Part shown: positions 54,963-64,000 of the stretch, one piece after another | Numbering within the stretch: position 1 is the first letter of the stretch | Layout: the number at the start of each line of letters is the position of its first letter | Translations under genes and position numbers: made by a program | Source: Vombatus ursinus | Lineage: Eukaryota > Chordata > Mammalia > Diprotodontia > Vombatidae | Assembly (NCBI RefSeq): GCF_900497805.2 | Contig: NW_020954616.1 | Coordinates: 2,895,488-2,959,487, forward strand | DNA: 64,000 nucleotides | Reading direction: 5' to 3' | The notes under the pieces: generated by a model | What the model was told of the DNA's origin: nothing | Database searches by the model: none | What the model saw: only the letters and a program-made list of their open reading frames with translations

Positions 54963-54975
54963 ACATCTCAATATA
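54486..54975 (+). repeat. (CT)n plus AT/GA compound microsatellite
   Basis: A pure CT tract to about 54596, interrupted by a 10-base N gap, then TATATA/GAGAGA alternations to about 54975. It lies within the L2 3' UTR. Confidence 0.95.
54539..54548. other. Assembly gap (10 N)
   Basis: Ten N inside the CT tract. The repeat length is unresolved. Confidence 0.98.
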
Positions 54976-55019
54976 TATACATGTGAGTGTATAAAATTTT
55001 GTATTTTCTTAGACAAATA

Positions 55020-55165
55020 AACTGTCTCTTTCATTGGAATGTGAGCAGCCTAAGGGCAAAAAGTACTTTTTTCCTTTTTTTTAATTTTTGTATCCCCAGT
55101 CCTTAGTAGAATGCCTGGCACATAATACATGCTTAATAAATGCTTTACTTGCTTGCTAACTGGCT
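55020..55165 (+). repeat. L2 LINE 3' terminus
   Basis: GAATGTGAGCAGCCTAAGGG, TTTTGTATCCCCAGTCCTTA, GAATGCCTGGCACATAATAC, ATGCTTAATAAATGCTTTAC. Confidence 0.8.
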
Positions 55166-55169
55166 CTGT

Positions 55170-57170
55170 CATTCTCTTTGGCTTTCCCTTTTTTATGTAG
55201 AAGAGGCTTTACATAACAATTTTCTAGGGGTCTGGAGTTACAAAGTCCAGGAAGAGGTATCATTAGTGCTGTGAACTTTTTCAGACAAGAGTGTAGTGTA
55301 AGCGCAGAAAGTGAGAAACTTATTGAGAAATCTGGACGCAGAATCTGGAACCTGAAAAGGAAGGTAGTTGCAGGTATGTGAATGGCTTGGCAGGAGATGG
55401 GAGGTGAGAGGAAAGTGAGTTGTTAAATAGGGTAATAAGGATATTTGCCTGAAAAGTGAAGGTGGGACTAAAGTAGGTCCCACACAATTCACAGGATCTT
55501 TTGAAATAGAGAAGCTTCCAAGGAGGACATAAAGTCAGGGTTTGCTTGTTCTTTAGTTTTTCTATGCCTGCCTAGTTGATTATTGAATACAATGATTTCT
55601 CAGCAACCATTTCAATGGAAGTATTGCCTCTTCTCCCTTCTTTATTCCCTAACTCAACCCCGTTATTTCTCAGCCTTTACTTCCAGTCTTCAGTCTGCTT
55701 TAAGCCTTCTTTTTGCCCATCTCCACTCTTGCCTAGTGCTCACCTTCTTCATCTCCTTACTCAACGATGGAAGAAATAGACCATAGCTCAGAGGAGACCT
55801 GGGCCATCCATTAAATGAGCAAATCAGTCTTGAGGCATTGGTCTTGCTGTACCAAAGGCAGGAAGGTCCTGATGATTTAAAATCTGCTTGCCCTAAATGG
55901 TGTCCTCACCTCATATTCCATATAATAAACTCCATGGTCCTGCCTCAAATATAAGTGCTGGTGTCCAATGACTTGGGATGTCCTCTCATTTCATTATTGT
56001 TCTGTCAGATCCAAGGATCTCCCAACTGAAACAATGCCCAGTATCTCTACCAGCCATGTTTTAAGGATCCCTCCATAATTCCCAGTCTGTATGGCCTCAT
56101 TGAAGGATACCCAAGTCCTTCCAGATATTTCTCTATCTCATTGTTCCTCCCTCATGTCTTCATGCAGGGTCACTTTGACCTCTTTTCCATGGATATTTCT
56201 CCAAACTGTCATCCCAATGAGCATTGTAAATGGTCTTTTCTTTTGTCTCTATAACTGATAATCCTAGAACCTTTATCAGAAATTGTGCTACCGTGAGCCT
56301 TTGGGAGTCCTTAGTATACTGGATAATTTGACATAGGTCCTTCTACCTACAATTATCTAATAGAATTCAATAGGGACAACCAGAGCTGGGATAATGACCT
56401 CAAAGCTCTATTCTCAAGTTGAAGAAATTGAGACACAGATTGAGAAAATCAGCTGGTCTTTTCTTCAAGTTTCCCTGTGGGCTCATTAAGGAGCTGGCAG
56501 TTAGTGGGGACCATCAAAAGAGCCAACAAATCTCCTCCCTCAGGTTTACTTACCTCTAAGACCTTAGTTTCTCTCCATCGAGTCTTTGTCACCCTCACCC
56601 AACTCCATTTCCTGTGTCTTCTCCTAAGGGGAATGAATAGGTTGTGAAGGATGAAGGTGAGAACTTGGATGAGGAGAGAGAGAAGGGACCCTACAGTTAC
56701 AACAATTAAAAAGCACATCTGGGGAGTAGAGGATAGTGGGAGATACTCAGGTCAAGTTACAATGAGCACCCAAAGGGTCAATAATTTTTTTCCTCATCTT
56801 AGAGTAAAAGAGTTCTATGTTGAGGAAATCTTTCCTATTAAATTAGCTGGAGGGAAAACCTTACATGGGTCTTCCTATGAGGCTCAGGAAGGTTCCATAT
56901 GCCTCCCCCAAATTTCCCCACAAGAAGATAGGCTCACATCAGGTTCAAAGAGCACTAAGAGTAATTTTTAGGCAGAAGAACCATAACTCCATTTGGGAGA
57001 TTCCTGAAAGGACAAGCAATCCCACAGACACAGAGAGGGATGAAAGTTTAAGTAAATCTTGCCCCTCAAAGGTACTCTCTTCATGTCCACAGGGACAGAA
57101 GAACTGGCCATGAGTGTGTCAGTGTGAAAGGTGTTCCATTATATTCATCTATACCATGAGGCAGATGATT
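55170..57170. other. No recognised gene or repeat
   Basis: About 2 kb of mostly non-repetitive sequence. No reading frame longer than about 110 codons and no recognisable protein. The stretch 56450-56720 holds a short minus-strand frame without known motifs. Confidence 0.35.
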
Positions 57171-57179
57171 TCTGTAGTT

Positions 57180-57390
57180 TGCTAAAGTACCCTGAAACAC
57201 TGGAAAGAACACGTCATTAAATCTAAAGACTCAATTTTAAGTCCAACTCATTCATACACTTAGAGCCTTATGTTACAGAGCCTTTTGGAACCTCAGTTGC
57301 TTCTTCTGTAGAATGAAGATAATTACATCACAGGATTATTGTGAGGAAAGATTTTTTTCTAAACTTCAAATACTCTATGAGGTCGGTTAT
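57180..57390 (+). repeat. MIR SINE
   Basis: Sense MIR: CTCAGTTGCTTCTTCTGTAG, AATGAAGATAATTACATCAC, AGGATTATTGTGAGGAAAGA. Confidence 0.65.
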
Positions 57391-57479
57391 TATTAGGGGA
57401 ATCTCTGGCCAGCCTCTTCTCACTGTGAGTATCTAGTCAGTAACTAGTAAGATCTCTTCTTTGAGGAAAAGATTCACCC

Positions 57480-60250
57480 ACTCTGCACTTCAACCCCAAC
57501 TCTCATACCTAACTTTTCTAATGCTCTATTCACCTCTTTAACTTCTTTATTGTTTATTTTGTGGTTAGATTTATCTGGTTCAGAGAGGGGGAGGTTGAGG
57601 TGCCCCACTAGTATACTTTTGCTGTCTATTTCTTTTTTTTAAATTTTTTAGGAAGTTAGGGTTAACTGACTTGCCCAGGGTCACATAGCTAGTAAGTGTC
57701 AAGTGTTTGGTCTGAGGCCAAATATGAACTCAGGTCCTCCTGACTTCAGGGCCTGGTGCTCTATCCACTTCACCACTTAGCTGCCCCATTGCTCTCTATT
57801 TCTTCCTGTAACTCCCTGCACTTTTCCTCTAAGCATTTCAATGTTATACCATTTAGTGCATATATGTTTAGTAATGATATTACTTCATTGTCTATGGTGC
57901 CTTTTAGCAGGATTTAGTTTCTTTCCTTATCTGTTTTGATAAGATCTGTTTTTGCTTTTGCTTTGTCTGAGATCAGGATTGCTACCCCTGCTTTTTTTAC
58001 TTCAGCTGAAGCATAATATATTTTGCTCCAGTCTTTCACCTTTACCCTGTATGCCACTCTTTTTCAAATGTGTTTCCTGTAAACAATATATCATAAGATT
58101 ATGGTTTTTAATCCATTCTGCTATCAGCTTCCATTTTATGGGAGAGTTTATCCCATTCACATTCACAGTTATGATTGCTATCTGTGTCTTTTTCTCCATC
58201 TTTTTCCCCCCGTTTATGCTTTTATTTCTCCTTTCCCTTCCCCCCACTAATGTTTTGCTTTTGACTACCCCCTCTCTCATTCCCTCTTCCCTTCTATTAT
58301 CCCTTTCCCTTTTCTTCCCCTTTATCCTCACTGCTTATTCCCTCCCTTCTATCCCCCCCCTTTCTTTCCCTTTTTCCCTCCTACTGCCTATAGGGCCAGT
58401 TAGATTTCTATACCTAACTGATTATTTTATTCCCTTCTTGAGCCAAATCTGATGAGAGTGAGGTTCAAACAATGCTCAACCCTCTCCCTTCTTTCCCTCT
58501 GCTGTAACAGCTTTTTGAGTCTTTTCCTGTAATGTAATTTACCCTTGTCTGCCTCCTCCTTTCTTAGTACATTTTCTTATATCAGACTAATCCACTTACT
58601 TGAATCCACTTAATGCACTTGATTAATTTTTTTCATCATTACATCAAAGTCAACTTATATCCACCCCTTTTATGTATACTCCTTCAACATGGTGTAATAA
58701 CAATACAGTTCTCAAGCATTGCAAGTGTCATCTTCCCTTAGGGATGTAAACAGTTTGCCTTTATTAACAACATATTATATCTTTCTGTCCCATTTACCTT
58801 TTTATGTCTCTGTTGAATCAAAATTTTTGTTGAGCTCTGGTCTTTTTATCAGGAAGGTTTGGAAGTCCCCTATTTTGTTGAATATCCATCTCCTCTCCTG
58901 AAAGATCATGCTTATTTTCGCTGAGTAGTTGATCCTTGGCTGCAATCCAAGTTCCTTTGCCTTACAGGATATCATGTTCCATGCCCTATGGTCTTTTAAT
59001 GTAGAAGCCACAAGGTCCTATGTAATCCTGACTGTGGTTCCATGACATTTAAATTGTTTCTTTCTGGCTGCTTGCAGTATTTTCTCTTTGATCTGGTAAT
59101 TTTGGAATTTGGCTATTATCTTTCTTGGTGTTTTCAATTTGGGATCTCTTTTGGGCTGTAAGCGGTGGATTCTTTCTGTGGTTATTTTACCTTCTGGTTC
59201 TAGGACCTCAGGGCAGTTTTCCTTTATGATTTCCTGAAAGACACTGCACAGGCTCTTTTTTTCATCATGATTTTCAGGTAGACCAATAATTTTTAAATTG
59301 TCTCTCCTGGATCATTTCCATCTATTTTTTTCATTTTTTTTTGTTTCTGTTTGACTGATTCTTACTCTCTCATAGAGTCATTAGTTTCCATTTGTCAAAT
59401 TCTAATTTTTAACAAATTGTTTTCTTCTGTCAGTTTTTGTATTCCCTTCTCCAATTGTTCAATTGTATTTTTAAGGGATTTGTTTTCTTCAGTGTACTTT
59501 TTTTCCCAGTTGGCCAATTGTGTTTTTAAGGGACTTGTTTTCTTCAGTGTACTTTTTTTCCAATTGGTCAATTGTATTTTTTAAGGACTCTTCTATTTCT
59601 CTCATTTGACTTTTAAAATCCTTCTTGAGCTCTTCTAAGGAGGCTTTTTGGGCTTCAGACCAGTTCATATTCCCTTTTGATGTTGCAGATGTGGGTTTGT
59701 TGACAATGTTGTCCTCTTCAGAATTTCTGTCTTGATCTTCACTTTTCTCATAGATATGAATCTAGGGTACTTTTCTTTTTACTCGTGGTGTTTCTTTATT
59801 CCCTGGCCTTTAAAGAGATTATGCTCTCCTGCTGGGGAGCAGAAGGCACTGACCCAAGCTTCTTGTGTTGGGAGCCTAGGTCTTAATCACTGGCTTTGTG
59901 TACTGGGGCCTCTTAGGTTGGCAATTGGAGGCTGTAGGGTTCTGGCAGCTTACCTGATGTTGGGCTGGAATCAACAAGGCTGGATCTTTCGGGCAAATCT
60001 AGGTTGGCTGCTTTTCCTTTCCTTTAGTTTTCTTCAGCTCCTTTTAGATGGGTGATGCAGGATGTTTATCTACCTGGGGCCCCTTGCAGTGCTGCCTCCC
60101 TTAGTTCTGCTGAGGCACTGGGAGACTCCTTTGCTAATGCCAAGGCACCTAGTGGTTTTCTGAGCTGGTTTCCACCGGTTTCCACACCCTCACTGAGACA
60201 CTTGGAGATCCAGGTGTTGGTATTTGCCTGCTCTACCACCTGGGTTTCAG
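57480..60250 (-). mobile_element. L1 LINE lacking its 3' end
   Basis: Inverted copy that runs from within ORF2 (57490-58330) through the inter-ORF region and ORF1 (about 58800-59600) to the 5' UTR (about 59750-60250). The minus strand encodes the ORF2 N-terminus TQIAIITVNVNGINSPIKWK and IYCLQETHLKKS (endonuclease). ORF1 pieces include HRAWNMISCKAKELGLQPRI. Most of ORF2 and the 3' UTR are missing at the 57480 edge. Confidence 0.85.
57635..57789 (-). mobile_element. tRNA-derived SINE (short form), with TSD
   Basis: Inverted: poly-T, GGGTTAACTGACTTGCCCAG, GGTCACATAGCTAGTAAGTG, TATGAACTCAGGTCCTCC, TCCACTTCACCACTTAGCTG. It is flanked by TGCTGTCTATTTCTT (57620-57634) and TGCTCTCTATTTCTT (57790-57804), and lies inside the L1. 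Confidence 0.92.
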
Positions 60251-60439
60251 GATCTCCTCCCCAACTCTCTAGACTTCTTTTCCTTGTCAGTCCCCTTACA
60301 CCCAGTGTCCCTTTTACATGTCCCCACACAACCAGTTCTGGAACCATGCACCATAATCAGCTCTGGAATTGTTCCTGGATGTGGTGCATCAGTCTTCTCC
60401 TCTACGATTCTACTTACCATCCTTGCAGATTTCTGAATC

Positions 60440-60595
60440 AAAGTATTCTTCTATGGTCACTACTACACCTTGAGGATTGTCTCCCCATGAGAATGTAAGC
60501 TCCTTGAGGATAGAGATGGACTTTGTCTTTTCATGTGTATGCCTGCTCAGCACATTGCTTAGCATATTGTAAGTCTCTAGTAAATTCCTTTTCAA
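60440..60595 (+). repeat. L2 LINE 3' end
   Basis: AATGTAAGCTCCTTGAGGAT, CTCAGCACATTGCTTAGCAT, GTAAGTCTCTAGTAAATTCC. Confidence 0.75.
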
Positions 60596-60699
60596 CCATT
60601 TTGACAGGAAGCTGCTTTTCAAGAACTCAGTGCATCTGTAATGGTATAACAAATTCAAGTTTTAGTTTAACTGGTCATCATCCATACCTCTGTTACCTA

Positions 60700-60985
60700 T
60701 GATTATGATGATGATGTTGATAACAATAATAGCATTTATATAGTGTTTTCAGATTTACAAGGTACTTTACAAATATTGTCTCATTTGATCTTCACAATGA
60801 CCCTGGGAGGTAGATGCCATTATTGTTCATTTTATAGATGAGGAAATTGAGGTAGATAGAGCTTAAATGACTTGTGCATGGTCACACATCACACAATTTT
60901 AAAGATCTGATACCAGATTTGAACCTAGGCCTATCCTAATTTTAAGTCCAATGCTCTTTACACTGACACATCTAGTTACTTCTCA
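60700..60985 (-). repeat. MIR SINE
   Basis: Inverted MIR: GTACTTTACAAATATTGTCT, TCACAATGACCCTGGGAGGT, GATTTGAACCTAGGCCTATC. Confidence 0.85.
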
Positions 60986-61079
60986 GTACCAATGTTCATA
61001 GTTAGGTTCTCCTTACCATAGGGGGAATCTACTTCATTTTTAGGCCACTAGCAAAAATTTATATTCTATGTCAGCCTTA

Positions 61080-61240
61080 ACATTCCAATCACTGCATTGC
61101 AGTGACTTGGACTTGGTTTCAAGACTCAAGTTCCAGCTCTGCCACTAAATGAATATTAAACTAAGCAGCATAACTTTTTGAGTTCTAGTTTCCTCATCTG
61201 TAAAATAGGGATAATAATACTCTTAACCTTATGAACCATG
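61080..61240 (+). repeat. MIR SINE
   Basis: Sense MIR: CAAGTTCCAGCTCTGCCACT, CTAGTTTCCTCATCTGTAAA, ATAGGGATAATAATACTCTT. Confidence 0.8.
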
Positions 61241-61951
61241 AATAGACAAAGACACCAGCATTGCAGGACCTGTAGGAGAATGGTAGGGTGGTAGAAAGTG
61301 GAAGGATTGGAGAAAAAAGCAAATAAAGGGGTAGTTCTCAACCCAATGTGGAGACAGCATCCCACTGAAGAACAATTTGGCTAGGAAGGAGGAGTTATAT
61401 ATCAGCAATGGAAGATGAGGACTTTACAATTGTTCTAATTTGGGAGTATTGATGCATAAGAGAACCATGTCCTTTGTGAGAGTAGTGTGCTTCTATGGAC
61501 AATGTGCTACTTCTAGGAAAGGGAAAAAAAACTCTGGGAAGATAACTGGCACTTATTAAGGTGGAAGGACATGGATATGGAAAATAGATTTAATGATAGG
61601 AAGGAGAATGATCATGGGTTCAGCAGGGGATATCAACAAACCACAAGATTTTGGACACAGGATAATTTCCATCATATCATATCGTAATGCTTCTACACTC
61701 ATTACCTCCCTCTCAAATTAATGATTCTAAGAGTTAGGAATAACAGAAAACAAAGGGAAGGTGTGATAAGACCTACAAATACAGCAATATAGATATGTGC
61801 TAGAAGAAGAACAAATAAGGTAAAGAAATAGACTAAATAAGCAAAAAATAAAAAGAATCCCATTAATCAAAGAACAAAAATGCAGAATGGATAGAAAAGA
61901 AAGATCAATGAAGATAACAAGGTAACAGAATCCTTTCTCAGAAAAGGATCA
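61241..61951. other. No recognised feature
   Basis: AT-rich, A-rich towards the end. No gene or clear repeat. Confidence 0.4.
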
Positions 61952-64000
61952 TATCATGTCACCTTGGAAGAACTGAAAATTTTCAGGTCCCTAGAAGTAT
62001 CTCTGAAAACAGTTGTACAAACCCCTGAAGCTTGGGACAGTGCATTTTCCACATTGGAAGCAGATTTTTACCTTAACAAAGAGTTTAAAACTCAAGTAAT
62101 TGGCCAGGATCATGAGTAAGCAGCTCAAAAAGAGTCAGACTATATTATCTTACTTTGGCGACAAAGAAATCCAAAACATACAACCAGAAGAAGACAACAA
62201 AGCCAAATCTCCTACATCCAAAGCCTCCAAGAAGAATATTAATCAGTCCCAGGCCTTGGAAGAGCTCAAATGGGATTTTGAGAAGCAAGTAAGAGAAGTA
62301 GAGGAAAAACTGAGAGTGATGCAAGAAAATCATGAAAAACAAGTCAACAGCTTCCTAAAGGAGACCCAAAAAAATACTGAAGAAAATAACACCTTAAAAA
62401 ATAGCCTAACCCAAATGGCAAAAGAGGTCCAAAAAGCCAATGAGGAGAAGAATGCCCTAAAAAGCAAAATTGGCCAAATAGAAAAGGAAGTCCAAAAGCT
62501 TATTGAAGAAAATACTTCCTTAAAAATTAGAATAGAGTGATTGGAAGCTAGTGACTTTATGAGAAATCAAGACACTGTAAAACAAATCCAAAAGAATGAA
62601 AAATTAGAAAAGAATGTGAAATATCTCATTGGTAAAACAACTGACCTGGAAAATAGATCCAGGAGAGAGAATTTAGAAATTATTGGACTATCTGAAAGCC
62701 ATGATCAAAAAAGAGCCTAGACATCATCTTTCAAGAAATTATCAAGGAAACTGCCCTGATATTTTAGAACCAGAGGCCAAAATAGAAATTGAAAGAATCC
62801 ACTGATCACCGCCCAAAAGAGATCCCCAAAGGAAAACTAGGAATATTGTAGCCAAATGCCAGAGTTCCCAGGTCAAGGAGAAAATATTACAAGCAGCCAG
62901 AAAGAAACAATTCAAATATTGTGGAAACACAATCAGGATAACACAAGATTTAGCAGCTTCTACATTAAGGGACCACAGGGCATGGAATATAATATTCCAG
63001 AGGGCAAAGGAGGTAGGATTACAACCAAGAATCACCTACCCAGCAAAACTGAGTATAATCCTGCAGGGGGAAAAATGGTTATTCAGTGAAATAGAGGGCT
63101 TTCAAGCATTGTTGATGAAAAGACCAGAGCTGAATAGAAAACTTGATTTTCAAATACAGGACTCGAGTGGAACATGAAGAGGTAAACAGGAAAGAGAAAA
63201 TCATGAGACTTATTGTGGTTGAATTGTTTACATTCCTGCATGGAAAGATGATATTTGTAACTGATGAGAACTTTGTCAATACTAAGGTAGTTGGAGTGGA
63301 AAAAATTATATGAACTTATAGATAGATAGATAGATAGATATAGATAGATAGATAGATAGATAGAAGGTACAGGGTGAGTTGAAAATGAAGGGGTCATATC
63401 TGGACAATAAAATTAAGGGATGAGAGAGGATTATACTCTGAGAAGGAGAAAGGGAGAGGTAGAATGGGGTAAATTATCTTAAAAAAAGAAAAAAGAAAGG
63501 GCTCTTACAGTGGAGGGGAAACGGGGGAAGGCGAGAGGGAATGTGTGAATCTTACTCTCATAGAATTTGACTTAAGGAGGGAATAACATACACACTCAAT
63601 TGGGTATGGAAATCTGTCTTAACCTACAGGAAATGGGGGGAGGGAAGGGGACAAGAGAGTAGGGGGATAAAGGAGGGCAGATTGGGAAAGGGGGTAATCA
63701 GAAGGAAGTACTTCTGAGGAGGGACAGGGTCAAAAGAAAGAATAGAATAAATGGGGGAGGTAGGATTAAGGGAAATAGAGTTAGTTTTTCACAGCATGTC
63801 TACTATGGAAGTGTTTTGCATAACTGTACATATATAACTTATATTTAGTTGTTTGCCTTATCAATGAGGGTGGGTGGGGAGGGAGGAAGGGAGAATATTT
63901 GGAACACAAAGATTTAAAAATTCATGTTTAAAAAAAATGTTTTCGCATGCAACTGGAAAATAAGAAATACAGGAAATGGCATACAGAAATCCATTCTGCC
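61952..64000 (+). mobile_element. HAL1 (half-L1), 5'-truncated, runs past the window end
   Basis: Same subfamily as 20477-23349, closely similar along the whole overlap. It starts inside the 5' UTR (ACCTTGGAAGAACTGAAAAT), so the promoter part is missing. It has ORF1 and the purine-rich tail with a longer GATA repeat (63317-63364). No ORF2 is present up to the window edge. Confidence 0.88.
62112..63180 (+). pseudogene. HAL1 ORF1, second copy (broken)
   Basis: ATG at 62112 gives MSKQLKKSQTILSYFGDKEI. The first 142 codons are open, longer at the N-terminus than in the other copy. They hold the coiled coil with QMAKEVQKANEEKN and EEKLRVMQENHEKQVN repeats. A TGA at 62538 replaces the CAA seen in the first copy. 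Further breaks follow in the RRM-like and C-terminal parts. Confidence 0.8.

Noticed and set aside
57952-58452. Plus-strand frame of 166 residues
   Set aside because: Antisense reading of the L1 ORF2 start and inter-ORF region; the same antisense pattern occurs at 13845-14219.

Overview
The window is mammalian nuclear DNA, almost certainly from a marsupial. It has no operons or bacterial features. It contains three intronless odorant-receptor reading frames in a sea of interspersed repeats. The repeats are ancient MIR and L2/L3 (CR1-clade) copies, marsupial-type L1 with a distinctive ORF2 C-terminus, ORF1-only half-L1 (HAL1) elements, and tRNA-derived SINEs that start GGGGCAGCTAGGTGG. Some of these SINEs end in an RTE/BovB-like tail. 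I cannot name the species. Repeat families were recognised by eye from remembered consensus sequences, so subfamily names and outer borders (often +/-20-50 bp) are approximate.

Host genes. All three receptor frames are on the minus strand: an OR10X-like gene (893-1828), a diverged second OR10X-like gene (25730-26734) and an OR10R-like frame (48282-49205). OR10X1 and OR10R2 lie in one human 1q23 cluster, so this is probably the marsupial counterpart. The two OR10X-like genes lie in a tandem segmental duplication, with about 0.4 kb of 3' flank and 8-9 kb of 5' flank each (about 430-11200 and 25300-34310). Shared old MIR/L2 copies occur in the same order in both units, and younger SINE and L1 insertions occur in only one unit. 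Each receptor has a peculiarity. The first has MGLDRF in place of the usual M-x-YDRY. The second lost its ancestral stop codon (24 extra residues) and the proline of the PMY motif. The third has no ATG, starts right at a splice acceptor, and is cut 13 codons short by a TAG.

Other host-derived sequence. A processed SNRPD2 (SmD2) pseudogene (38424-38982) sits inside an L1, with 17-bp target-site duplications. A second, inverted and order-permuted copy of SNRPD2 plus L1 sequence lies 1.7 kb away (36828-37335). It shares the same start loss and premature stop, so the two descend from one chimeric ancestor.

Layout: 1-11200 OR10X-like unit A; 11200-16200 L2 split by an internally deleted L1; 16200-19285 a pyrimidine microsatellite with an assembly gap, then unrecognised sequence; 19285-24200 SINE, L2 and a complete HAL1; 25300-34310 unit B; 34375-47215 L2/L1 patchwork with the SNRPD2 copies; 47790-49300 the OR10R-like gene; 50600-61250 L2/L3/MIR, microsatellites and an L1 lacking its 3' end; 61952-64000 a second HAL1 cut by the window edge. 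I found no RNA gene, CRISPR array or previously undescribed molecular system.
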